Shown here: in pieces, positions 27,134 through 40,300 of the stretch
Layout of the letters: each line of letters starts with the position of its first letter
Numbering within the stretch: the stretch's first letter is position 1
The notes under the pieces: generated by a model
The model's database searches: none
The model's input: only the letters and a program-made list of their open reading frames with translations
Told to the model about the DNA's origin: nothing
Assembly (NCBI GenBank): GCA_018692315.1
Contig: JABHKC010000047.1
Span: 1 to 53,748 of the forward strand
Length of the DNA: 53,748 nt
Source of the DNA: Bacteroidota bacterium
GTDB lineage: Bacteria; Bacteroidota; Bacteroidia; Bacteroidales; JABHKC01
Direction of reading: 5' to 3'
Program-made: the position numbers and the translations under genes

Positions 27134-27853
27134 ATGAAAATTAAAATTATAATAGTTTTGTTTTTGTCAATTTGTTTTAATTCACTATCACAAATTACGT
27201 TTTTTCCAGTTTCACCCACAGGAATACCATATAATATTATTGTTTCCGAAGTTTTGATTGATAATAACAATCTGACAAACAACTCACAAATTGCAGTTTT
27301 CGATGATAGTTTATGCGTTGGAGTAGTAAACTATTCCGGACAAGCCAACACTCAATTGGTTGCGTGGCAGGGAGATGTTTCGCAGCAATTAGCAGGGTTC
27401 ACTGCCGGAGCTCAAATGATTTTTAAAATCCTGACAGTTATTAATAATGACAGCCTGATTATAGATGCAAGTGCAAGTTTTATTCAAGGAAATGGCACAT
27501 TTGGTTTTGGAACATACTCTGTTGTCGAGCTTAATGCAAATTCGGGCGTTGTTTCAACGCAAAATATATTAATTCAGAATGACAATTGTTTTACTGTATT
27601 TCCAAATCCATTTAATGAAAATCTCAGTATATATTTTGATTTAGATATCAGTGAAAGCTATAAAATTTCAATTTATGATATTTCAGGAAAAGTAATTCAA
27701 AGTTTCTCAAATGATTTCAATATGCAGAGAGCAGAAGAATTTTTTTGGGATTGCAAAAATACTAATGGACAAACTATTAAAAACGGTTTGTATTTGATTA
27801 ACTTACAGACGAATAAAAAAAATTGTGTTAGAAAGATACTCAAAAAATTATAA
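27134..27853 (+). CDS. Small T9SS protein with one 'VFDD' module
   Basis: 239 residues. Signal peptide (MKIKIIIVLFLSICFNSLSQ), one module with the pattern PTGIPYNI ... NSQIAVFDDSLCVGVV ... LVAWQGD ... AGFTAGAQMIFKI ... GNGTFGFGTYSVVEL, and a T9SS tail (FTVFPNPFNENLSIYFD ... KNGLYLINLQTNKKNCVRKIL). The same module appears four times in the neighbouring larger proteins, so this gene is essentially a single-module member of the set. The module's role is unknown to me. Its stop is four bases before the ATG of the next giant gene, so the two are very probably translated from one mRNA. Confidence 0.85.
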   Translation: MKIKIIIVLFLSICFNSLSQITFFPVSPTGIPYNIIVSEVLIDNNNLTNNSQIAVFDDSLCVGVVNYSGQANTQLVAWQGDVSQQLAGFTAGAQMIFKILTVINNDSLIIDASASFIQGNGTFGFGTYSVVELNANSGVVSTQNILIQNDNCFTVFPNPFNENLSIYFDLDISESYKISIYDISGKVIQSFSNDFNMQRAEEFFWDCKNTNGQTIKNGLYLINLQTNKKNCVRKILKKL

Positions 27854-27857
27854 GATT

Positions 27858-28310
27858 ATGAAAAAATATTTATCCATTTTGATACTTATATTGTTTGCTT
27901 CACATGCAAATGCACAAAATAATGCAATAGCCTTCGATGGTAATGGTGATTATGCTGAGATTGCTCATAGTAATGATTTTAATCTCACAAATGAAATAAC
28001 CTTTGAGGTATGGATTAAACCTCAATCAATGACCAATTGTCCGATTTTAAGTAAAAACAATATATATTGGTTGCATTGGGATTATGACTATGAATACTCT
28101 ATTGGAAAAGGATTTCAGATAAACTTAGCTGGAACTAGTTCAGGTTGGTGGGAATTTGAGTACAACATTGAATATGGAAATTGGTATCATATTGCATGGA
28201 CATATTCTAACAATATTCTTAAATCTTATGTTAATGGTGTTATCACTCGTCAGGCTACTGTAAGCAATACATTATCCACAAATTCCTCCGATTTAATAAT
28301 AGACAATTAG
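27858..28310 (+). CDS. Giant LamG/Hydin/CARDB T9SS protein, 5' part (frame break near 28300)
   Basis: 150 residues from ATG 27858. Signal peptide MKKYLSILILILFASHANA-Q, then the first two thirds of a LamG domain (NNAIAFDGNGDYAEIAHSND ... TFEVWIKPQ ... WYHIAWTYSNN ... YVNGVI). The frame ends DLIIDN-stop at 28310, exactly where a LamG normally continues with a G-R-Q/S strand and FNGxIDExRIWN. The other frame supplies that continuation without a gap (NRQLENSQRFNG, TIDEMRIWNYSRN). A further ATG upstream at 27825 overlaps the previous gene and would spoil the signal peptide, so 27858 is chosen. Confidence 0.82.
   Translation: MKKYLSILILILFASHANAQNNAIAFDGNGDYAEIAHSNDFNLTNEITFEVWIKPQSMTNCPILSKNNIYWLHWDYDYEYSIGKGFQINLAGTSSGWWEFEYNIEYGNWYHIAWTYSNNILKSYVNGVITRQATVSNTLSTNSSDLIIDN
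27913..27942 (+). repeat. 30-base direct repeat, copy 1 (start of LamG-1)
   Basis: The 30 bases encoding the start of the first LamG (QNNAIAFDG) are identical to 28560-28589 at the start of the second LamG. The copies are 647 bases apart and bracket one LamG domain, indicating a fairly recent duplication. Confidence 0.85.
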
Positions 28311-28345
28311 AAAATTCACAGCGTTTTAATGGAACTATAGACGAA

Positions 28346-31300
28346 ATGAGAATATGGAATTATTCAAGAAACCAAACTGAGATTCAATCAACCATGAATA
28401 GCGAATTGTATGGCAATGAAATAGGCTTAGTTGGATATTGGAAATTTAATGAGCAATTGGGGCTTATAGCATATGATGCTACATCGAATTCTAATAATGC
28501 CAACTTATCAGGTGATGCAAGTTTTGTTAGTTCATCAGCTCCTGTTAATCAAATAACGACACAAAATAATGCAATAGCCTTCGATGGTAGTGGAGATTAT
28601 ATTGAGATTCCGTACAGTAACAATTGGGAATTTGGTACCGACGATTTTACAATTGCTTTTTGGATGACTCTCGACAATCTATCATTGGTTCATGATGGAT
28701 TATTTGGGAGAAACGATTTTCAATGGATAGCAATGGAATATAATCACGATAGTGACCATCGTTTAAATCTTTGGATTGATGACAATGGTTCGGGATGGCA
28801 ATTAAATAATGTAAAACCTTCAAAAACGGATTGGATTATTGATACATGGTATCATATTGCTGTGGTCAGAACAGGAAATTTGATAAAGATTTTTATTGAT
28901 GGTATAGAATACACCAGCAATAGCTACACATATCAAGTTCAAAACCCATCTTCGATTCCTATATATTTTGGCAGGAGCCAGTTGTCGAACCGAAATCACA
29001 ATGGTAAAATTGATGATATCAGAATCTATAATATAGCCCACAACGAGATTGAACTTCAAAACATAATTAACAATGAGCTTACAGGAAACGAAATTGGATT
29101 GTTAGGATATTGGAATTGTAACGAAACCTCAGGAAATATTGCCTACGACCAGTCAACCTTTAATAATTATGCAACTTTATATGGAGATGCAGCATTTGTA
29201 AGCTCAAATTCGCCGCTTACACCTCCAAATGGGAATATGCCATTTTCTCCTGTTAGCCCAACAGGGATACCGTATAATATTGTAATTACAAATTTATTGA
29301 TTGATGGAATGCAGCCAGGTATTGGTTCGCAAATCGGAGTTTTCGACGACACCTTATGTGTTGGTGCTATCACTTATTCGAATAGCGGAAATATGCAACT
29401 TATTGCATGGCAGGGCGACCAAAATCAAAATCTTGCTGGTTTTACTCCAGGCGATACCATGATTTTTAAACTCTACACAAATTGGTATTCGAACATCGAA
29501 ATTTTTGAAGCTGTGCCAACTTATGTTCAAGGAAACGGAACTTTCGGAAATGGTTCGTTTGCTGTTGTAGACCTAAATATTTCAACAGGGCTTTCACCAG
29601 ATGTTAGTATTTCAGATACTTTGTTGAATTTTAATGCTTTAGAAATAAATACTAGCCTTAATGATACAGTAATTATCACGAACAATGGAAATGCTAATCT
29701 TCAAATATTGAATATTTCGACCAGTTTATCAGATTTTACAACAAATGTTTTTTCCGGATTTTTGCTTCCGGGACAATCAGATACAATAATTGTAACTTTC
29801 ACTCCTACGAGTGTTGCAATCTATCAGGAAACATTGACAATTGAAACCGATCATCCTACCCAAAGTATTATTGAAATAGAACTTTATGGTACAGGTCTGC
29901 CAACTGCAACTCCACAAATATCGGTAACTCCATCATATTTGAATTTTGGAAATATTGCAGTAAATACCAGTGTTTCGCTAAATATTAATGTAAATAATTC
30001 CGGTAATGGCGATCTTTCTGTAACAAATATTACAAGTTCAAATTCAGCATTTTCAGTAATCGGAAATACTTTCTTCACTTTAGGACAAAATGGAAATCAG
30101 GATGTCGAAATCCAATTTTCACCAACAAGCTTAGGAGTTTTTTCAGGTTCAGTAACAGTTTTCTCTAATGATGGAGATATATCAATTCCAATTGGTGGAA
30201 TTGTTACAGATGGACATTTTACATCTGTTCAACCTACAGGATTGCCTTATAATATTATTGTTCAAAATGCAGAAGTTCAAGGTTTTAATATAGAAATTGG
30301 AGATGAAATTGCTGCTTTTGATGATACACTTTGTGTAGGAGTTAGTAATTCGGCAAATGGAAAATCGGCTAGTTTTGATGGGAGTGGAGATTATATTGAA
30401 ATACCTGATGACTCCAATTGGGATTTTGGTAGTGGCGATTTCTCCGTTTCGCTTTGGGCTAATCCATCATCTTTTTCATCAAATAATACCTACATCGAAA
30501 TTGGACATTGGTCAAATTCCTTTATTATTAGGCAAAATAGCTCTAGTAGCTTATATGTTTATATGTGGAACTCATCTTATTCATATTCATATAATCCTTC
30601 ACTAAATCAATGGTTTCATATTACAGTTCGGAGAATGAATGGTATATTAAATTTGTTTATAAATGGGAATCAAATTGGTAACAGTTACAATTGTACTCAT
30701 AATTTCCAGCCAAGTAATGTTGTCCGAATAGGCTCTTCTGTACATACATCCGGACAGTATTTCAACGGAAATATAGATGAAGTTAGGATTTGGAATTATG
30801 CACGTTCTCAAACCGAAATACAATCGGACATGAATAATAAACTTCTCGGCAACGAATCCGGACTTGTTGGATATTGGAATTTTGACAATAATTCGGCTAA
30901 TGATTTGACTTCAAACGGAAACCACGGAACTTTTTATGGAAATACATATATTGAAAACGAGAGTCCAATTTCTGCAGACCACAATATTGTAGCCTGGCAA
31001 GAAGATTTGAACCAGTCTTTGACAGGTTTCACTATTGGCGATACCATGAATTTTAAAATATGGACAAATATTTATAATACTGATGTTGAAGTAGATGCAC
31101 AAGCAGTTTACATTATTGGAGATGGTACTTTTGGCTTTGGACAATATTCTGTTTTAAACCTTAGTGGAGATGCCGGAATTGAGCCCGACATTTCAGTATC
31201 AAGCAATTATGTTTATGTTGGACAGGTTGAAATGAATCAATCTGTTACCGCAGATATCGTTATTTATAATAATGGAAATGCTCTTTTAGAAGTTGATCTT

Positions 31301-34300
31301 TCAGATAATTCTGATTCTTATACTCACAATATTTCTAATGCTTTGATTAATGCAGGAGATTCATTAATTGTTTCAATAACATTTTCTCCAACTTTTGCAG
31401 GAAATCATTCCGGAGTTCTGACAATTTTGAGCGATGATCCTGATACATACGAAATTCCAGTTTCGCTTGATGGTTTTGCTCTTCCTGTAGGAATTGCAAA
31501 TGGAACAGTTTCTACAACTGAACTAAATTTTGGGAATGTAAACTTGAACGATACAGCCACTTTAAGTTTTAATGTTATAAATATTGGAACAGCACCTTTA
31601 CAAATTAGCAGCATCACTTCAATAAATGGAGCTTTCACTATCAACCCTACAAGCTTCAGTCTTCAAAATACCAACGATAATCAGGAAGTATTTATAAACT
31701 TTGTCCCGACTACTGTTCAAGCATATAATTCAACAATTACAATTTCAACTAATGCCGGAAATCTTACTCTTTCTGCAAATGGCCTGGGATTTGATGGATA
31801 TTTTGTTCCAGTAGTTTCAACTGGTTTACCTTATACAATTGTAATTCAAAATACAAACCTGACAGAATTTTGGGAAGTTGGAGATGAAATTGCAGTTTTT
31901 GATGATACAATTTGTGTAGGAGTTGTGGCAATTAGCTCTTTGACAGGAAATATTCAACTTACTGCATGGCAAGCTGATCCTACTTTGAATCTTGCAGGAT
32001 TTACTTCCGGCGATACTATGCAATTTAAATCATGGACAGAAATAAATGGATTCCCGTGTGAGTTTAATGCAAATGCAACTTATATTCTCGGTGATGGAAC
32101 ATTTGGATATGGTCAGTATTCTGTTGTTGAATTAAGTTTTATTACTCCAGAAATTTCAGTTAACCCCATGGAGTTTTTTGTTGCTCTTGATGAACCGGAT
32201 TCATCCTTAGAAACACTTTCAATAACTAATTCTGGAATTGTTGAACTTGATTATAATATTTCCCATACTCATAATAATGATAATATTATTGGAAATTCTT
32301 TATTATTGGACGGAGATAATGACTATTTATCAGTTTCTAGTCAATATAATAATTTGGACCAAACAACACTTGAAGCATGGATTTATCCCATGGGGTTAAG
32401 TGGACACCAATGGATATTTAGTAATGGAAGGGATTGTTGCACGCCTAATGGAGGATTTAATTTTTATTATAATGGTGCAAATCTATATTGTTCTGTTTGG
32501 AGAAGTAGTGACAACCAAATGATTAGTATTAATGCACCTAATGTAATTACACAAAATGAGTGGCAACATGTATCAATGAAATACGATGGTTTTCAGCTAT
32601 TTCTATATGTTAATGGTAATGAAGTAATCTCTTCAATTGTTTATTCTCAATCATCAATACTTAACGGATCAAATAGCTTGCATATGGGTGTACTAGCTTA
32701 TTCAGTCCCTACTTACTATGATTACTATGGAATGATTGATGAAGTTAGAATTTGGGATATTGCTCGAACAGAAAGTGAGATCGCAGATAACTATACAAAA
32801 TCTTTATCTGGAAATGAGCTTGGATTGCTTGGCTATTGGAATTTTGATGATACTACTACAACTGATTTAACTGTGAATGGCAATAATGGTATTTTGAATG
32901 GTGATGCAAGTATCACTGAAATAAATGCACCTATAGTAAATTGGCTCTCCATTTCAAACCTAACTGGTATTGTACCTCCTTTAGGAACAACCAATATTAT
33001 GCTTGATATTAATTCAACTGGATTGATTGATGGATTGTATGAAACAGAATTGGTTATTGATAACAATACTCTACATAATTCACCAGTAATTATTCCTATA
33101 TCGCTAAATGTAACAGGAAATGCTCAAATTGCAGCAAGTCCTGACAATCTTATATTTAGTGAAATTATTGTTGGCGAAACGGAAACTTTAAGTATTCAGA
33201 TTCAAAATATCGGAACAGATGTATTACATATCGACTCTGTTTTCAACTCACCAGCACAATTCCAGCTAACCAATTTAATCGCTTTTCCAGATAGTATATC
33301 TCCTTTAGCTTATGCAACACTTGAAGTAACATTTGCTCCAATTTCCGATGGTTTGTTTTTAGATACTTTATATATATTGTCGGATGCCTCAAATTTTGAC
33401 ACATTACTCATTACTCTATTGGGAACCGGTTTGACACCACCAAATATTGAAGTTCAAAATACATCTTGGACTGATACTTTAACTTCTGGTATTATCGAAA
33501 CCGATACATTTTATATTGCAAATAGTGGACAAGCCAATTTGGTTTTTTCAATTAATAATACAATTTCGTGGCTGTCATTAATCCCAAGTTCAGGCTCAGT
33601 ACCTGTGAACGACAGTTTAGCAATTGTTCTAAATATTTCAACAATAGGAGTTTATGCTGGGGTTTATACAAATTCGTTCAGTATTATTTCAAACGACCTT
33701 ACAAATCCTGAAATTATTTTCAATCTTGATCTAAATGTTCTCGGTTCGCCTGAATTGACAGTTGTTGATAATATCAATTTTGGAACAGTGGACGTTGGCA
33801 CAACTGGAAATTATTCTTTAATTCTTGAAAATTCTGGGACAGACACATTATTTATTGACTCCATTGAATTGTCGTCACTATATTTTGCTAATAGCGGACA
33901 AAATAGTTTTTTCATACTACCAGGACAGACTGATACTCTTCCACTTGAGTTTAGCCCAAGTTTGAGCATATTGTATTCAGGAATTTTAACTGTTTATTCA
34001 AATGCAAGTAATATTCCTGTCAAGCAAATTGTATTGCAGGGAATGGGTAATCTTCCTCAAGATATTTCACTCTTACCCGATTCAATAAATATTACAATGA
34101 CTTCGGGTTCTGCTCAATCTCAAAATATTACCATATCTAATGATGGTGGACAAGATTTGAACTACAGCATTTCCATTGATAATCCTGCAAAATCGGCATT
34201 AAGTTTAGATGGAACCGGCGATTATCTGAATATAATAAATACTGCTAGCCTAAATCCCGACACTGCAATTACCATTGAAGCTTGGATTTATCCAAATGAT

Positions 34301-37300
34301 GATAATCAGGAGTTTATAGTTGCAAAAGAATATTCGTCAGTTGGGACATACCGGCTTTGGATAAACGAAGATGGAAAATACCAATTTACATTAAACAATA
34401 GTAAAACAGTTGTTTCCAGTTCGCTTGCTACAATTGGAAATTGGACTCATATTGCTGCAAGTTGCGATGGTAGCAAAATGCAAATTTTCATTAATGGAAT
34501 TCTTGATGCAGAATTAATTTGGTATCCATTCACAATTAGTGCAAATACTGCAAATTTGAGAATTGGTCGTTCTCATTTGAATGAATATTTTGATGGTTAT
34601 ATCGACGAACTCCGAATTTGGGATGTAGCTCGCAACGAATCTGAAATTCAATCAGTTATGAATCAATCATTGCTTGGCACCGAAACTGGTTTAGTTTTAT
34701 ATTATAAATTTGATGAAAGCTCTGGCAATATTGCAATTGATGAAAGTTCAAATTCTAATAATGGAACTTTCTATGGAAATTCGAGCAGGACAAATTCAGG
34801 AATTAATTTTAATAACTTTTTATCACTTTCGTCGAATTCAGGAACTGTAGGTGCAATGTCCTCGCAAACAATTTCAGCAGATTTTGATGCAAATAATCTT
34901 ATTGCAAATATTTTTGAGCAAAACATAAATGTTTCTTCAAACGATCCTGATGAACCCTTACTGACAATACCTGTTTCATTAAATGTTACCGGATTAAGTT
35001 CAATTAGTGCTTCTACTTTAGCTTTGAATTTTGCAAATACCTACATTGGACAAAGCGATACTTTGGCGTTTACGGTCAGTAACAATGGAGCTGAAAGAAT
35101 AATTATTGGTTCATGGAATTTTAGCAATAACGATTTTTCTGTGTCTCTGCCTTATACAGAAATTTATCCATTATCTGAAAAAAATGTTGAAATTTATTTT
35201 TCTCCATCAAGTTCCGGTGTAATTTCTGAAACCTTAAGTTTGATGAGTGATGCAGCAAATATTCCAAATTTAGAAATCAGTTTAAATGGTTTAGGACTTG
35301 ATCCTCCAATAGTTTCTGTCGATACATCCATGTTTTCCAGTGTCCTGAATTGGGGAAATTCTGAAACGCAATATTTAACAATCTATAATTCTGGAGACGG
35401 AGCTATGAACTGGGATCTTGCAGGATTCGATTCAAATTGGCTCACTTTATCTGATACAATTGGAGTTGTCCCGGCTCACGATTCTGTTATAGTTAGTCTT
35501 GATTTTAATGGTACGAACGATGGAGGAACTTATACTTCAAATCTTCTTTTGAATACAAATGACTATACAAATCCTCAGCTGAACATTTCCGTTTCATTAG
35601 AAATAAATGGCGCTCTGTTTTCTATTGATGTAAATCAATTATCAAACTATGTAACATTTGAGGAATTTAAAACCGACACCTTCATAATTTTAAATACGGG
35701 AATAGGACCTTTAGATTTCACACTTAGCGAAAGTGTCGCTTGGCTTAGTTTGAATAGCTATTCTGGAACAATTCCTATTGGCGAAAACGATACAATTATT
35801 GTAACATATGATGGTAATTTTGCACACGGAACTTATATTACAAATATTGATTTTATTACAAACGATCCTTCAAATCTGACATTCAATCTTCCTGTTTCTT
35901 TAGAGATTTTACATGCAACATTAGTTTCGATTCCGAGTACTTTGAATTTTGGATATGCTGTAAAAGATATTGGAGAAACTTTAAATTTTACACTTCTAAA
36001 TAATGGAAATGTTGATATAACAATTGATAGTTTATATTCTGTAGCCCCTTTCTCGCCTGATGCCAATTATGCCGGATTTTTTCTTGCCGCAGGTAGCTCA
36101 ATTGATATTCCAATTTTCTTTATGCCGGCAGCACTTTTAACTTACAGCGAATTGCTCACAGTTGAAACCTCTGTTGGAATTTTCAATTTTCCTCTCGAAG
36201 GAATAGGGGAGCAGGCTCAGGCAGCTTGGTCGTATTCCTGGTCCGATTGGGATTTTGGCCTCGTAGATATAATGGCTGGAGCTACCAAAAACCTCGTAAT
36301 TTACAATACTGGAAATATTCCATTTACTATGGATGACTGGAATTTGTCGAATGATATTTTTACTATTTCTGATACAATTTTCACAATTGGAGTTGGTCAA
36401 TCCAAAACCATTGAAGTTGGTTTTAATCCTGACACTGTGGGTATTTTCGAAGGTGTTATTTTATGGACTGTAAATTCTATTGGCACTAAAGAACTTTTAC
36501 TTGACGGTAGAGGATTTTATTTGTCTCAGGCTCCAATTTTGACTTATGTTGACGATATTGATTATGGTGGTACAAATGGAGTTTATCCTCTCATTGGAAA
36601 TACTTCTCAATATTTTGAATATAAAGTGATTTATACTGATGCCGATAATAATCCACCAATGATAGGTTATCCAATTGTTGGAATTGATAAAAATGGCGAT
36701 GCCGATTTTCTCGATTCGGGCGAAGATGAAATTCTGATGTATGAAGTTGATGCAAGCGATAATACTTATACTGATGGAAAAACATATTCTTTTGTAACAA
36801 CCTTACCATTAAATCAACTCTTGGGCTATTCATTTTTTGCCTACGATTCTCTCGGAAATCAATCAATTGGAGAAGGAGTGAATTATCGTTCCGATCCACT
36901 TGTCAGCAACGATATGCTTGATATTTCAATATATGCAAACGATATAAATTTCTCGGATTTGACACCGGCAGTTGGCCAGGAAATCACAATTACTGCAACT
37001 GTTCATAACAATTCCGATTATCCGGCTTCAAACATTAGTGTTAAATTTTATGAAGAAGATTCATTCTTGGTTGAATTATTCATACCTTATCTTTCAGGGC
37101 AATCTCAATCAAATGTTTCTATCAATCATGTTTTCCCTATTGATGAATATTATCCAATAAAAGTAGTTATTGATGAACAAAACTTTTTAATAGAAGATAA
37201 TGAATTAAACAATTTTGCTATCAGACCTGTTTTAGTTGGAGAATTTTCCATCCCCGGACAAATTGTAGTTACGGCAGGAATTACTCCATCAACTGTTTCG

Positions 37301-40300
37301 CCATGGGGAACCTTGCATTATTATGGTCATGCCGATTATGTTAATTCATACGATCCAAATTCAAATGTTGCCGGAGCATTAGTAACAATGACAGTTCCTG
37401 CTACAGGAATTACCTACACAAGCTACACAAATGCAAATGGAGATTTTGATATTTATTTTTCTGCTCCGGGAGATGTTGGAACCTATGCTGTGAATGCTAC
37501 AGTTACAGATTTCACGCTTCTGGCAAATGCACCAACTGTTTACTTTACTGTTTTCGTACCAAACGAAATAATTTGGGGACCGGATCTCGCTATCACTTAT
37601 TGGTGGGGAACAGATATTCATTGGACGAGCGAATGTCGTAGAATTGGAGAGCCGATTGATGTAACAGCCTATGTTACAAATATTGGAAATGTAACTGCAT
37701 ACCAAGTGTTTAATCATATTTTTCAAGATAATAATTTGATTTTTACAGAAACTTTCGATTCTATTCCTCCCGGAACAAATAAGGTAATTAATTTTACTGT
37801 AACTTACAACACTGTAGGATATCACTCAGTAAGTGTCGATATTGACCCGAATGATGTAATTGCTGAGCTTTCGGAATGGAATAATTATGGCTCAAAAACT
37901 AGATATATTTATCCGCTCGAAGCAGACTTAAATCCAAATGATATTTGGTTTAGCGACAATTCACCTCTCGAAGGGCAGCCCATAAATATGACTTTTTCCA
38001 TCAGGAATTTGCAGTGTACTTATTCTGACATAACTGATGCAAATATTTATCATATTTACGGCACCGATACCACAAAATTAGCTACTTTGCCAGTTGACCA
38101 GATTTCAAGTTTTGGCTACGATTATTTATATCTATATAATCAGGTATTTACAGATCTTGGATGGCACTATATTTTAATTGAAGTAGATTCGGCAGATTTG
38201 GTAGTTGAAACCAACGAATTTAATAATTCATACATGGAAGGCTTTTATGTAGAACAAGCAATTGCAGACCTTACAATTTCCGATATTTCATTTTCAGCAT
38301 ATAATCCCGATATGGGAGATTTAATCAATTTTACTGCAACAGTTTGGAACAATGGAACTGCCGATGCCGATAGTTTTTATGTGAGATATTATATTGATGG
38401 CACACAACTTAGCGATTCTATCCTCATCGAACATCTGCCCTCATTTACCAATATATTAATTACCTCTGATCCGTGGTTGGTTGCGGACTGTGAGCATTTG
38501 GTTTCAGCAACTGTAGATGAAGATGACTTTATTCTTGAAACAAACGAATACAACAATTATACTGAAAGGCGTATCGGTTATGATTTTGTGCCGAGTTTAT
38601 ATCCATATTATTATTCGAGCAACATAAATGTACTTGTGGGTTCTACAGTTACTCTAAAATCCAGAATCTACAATAATGGAACATTTGATGCCGATACGGT
38701 ATTTGTATCTTATCTGATTGATGGAGTTTTGGAACATTACGATGGAATTCCATTGATAAATCATCAAAGTTATTCAGGCTCGCAGGTTTTGCATACATTC
38801 CCCTTTACAGGCGATTATGTTGTGAAAATATGGGCAGATATGATTTATCCTGATTCTACGCGCTATTGCGAATGGGACGAAAATAACAACTGGACATATT
38901 TATATGTTCATGTCTATGGAGAGGATCCTGATTTAGAGGTACTCTCACAACATATTTCACCAACCGAATTGAATCCTGATCCCGACGAAGTGGTTAATAT
39001 TTTTGGTTCATTTACTAACAACGGAAATGTTGCGACCGGACCATTTTATGTGCGTTTTTATGTAAATAGTGTTCAACTTGGAGATTCTGTCTATGTTTCA
39101 GGACTATTGGCACACGAAGATTCTACAGTAGCTTGTACTGACTCATTTTCCTCGCCACTTATTGGAACTCATGTTATTAGAGTTACGCTCGATGAAGTTG
39201 AGCAACAAGTTCAAGAATACAATGAATTGAATAATGAAGCCAGCCGGGCAATAATTGTTGGCGATGCTCCAGATATGATGTTCTCCGATGCTGGAGGAAT
39301 TTGGCTATCGGACACATTCCCAGATATTGGCGACCAAATTATTATTAACGGAGTGGTTGAAAATAATGGTGGAGCTACCGGAACGGCAAATCTTAATTAT
39401 TATGTAATTTACGATTTAGACACAACATGGATTACGACTGTTCAATTTATTGCAGCACCATACGATTCCATTGATGTACCAATTAATTGGAATGTTACAG
39501 TTCCTTACGGAAGAATATATTTGACAATAACAAATTGCACTCCCGATGAATTTAATACTTTCAATAATACAGAATATCTTGATTTTGGAACACCACTTCC
39601 ATCTATAATTGCTGATATATCGTCTTCCTCAAATGCTATTTGTCTTGGGGATACAGTTCAGTTAAGTGCATCTGCCAGCGGTGGCTCAGGTTCATTTTTA
39701 TACTCCTGGACTTCTTCTCCGGCAGGTTTTTCCAGCACCAGTCAAAATATTACTGTTGTTCCAAATGTTTCTACCACATATTCAGTTTTGGTGGATGATG
39801 GTTATCACACAACAACTGCTTCATTTTATGTAAATGTAAGCAATGTAATTGTCAATCTTGGTAGCGACATTAGCCTTTGTGATGGCGAAACTGCCACTTT
39901 AGATCCAGGCTATTATGCATCATTTTTGTGGTCAGATTCTTCAATAAGTCAAACAATTGTAGTTTCAGATAATGGTAATTATTCAGTTACAGTTACTGAC
40001 GGATTTGGTTGTACCGATTCCGATGGAATAAATATTTATGTTTATCCTAATCCGGAAATTGATTTGGGTGCAGATACTACAATTTGTGAAGGCTCTGTTC
40101 TAACTCTAAACCCTGGGAATTTTACAAGTTATTTATGGACTACACAAGAAACAACACAAACTATTGATATTGCAGATGCCGGCATTTTTAGCGTTTTTGT
40201 TACCGATATAAATGGATGTACAGCATCTGATATTATAGAACTTAGTGTTATTCCTCTTTCTGTTTATTTAGGCTCAGATACAAGTGTTTGCGAAGCTGAG

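Noticed and set aside
21400..28320. Programmed ribosomal frameshifting at the two breaks
   Set aside because: No slippery heptamer, no stop-adjacent shift codon and no strong downstream structure at either place; errors or mutation are simpler.
37379..37825. Cys/Ser/Asn-rich antisense reading frame within the giant gene
   Set aside because: One of many shadows opposite a long coding region; composition is a reflection of the sense codons.
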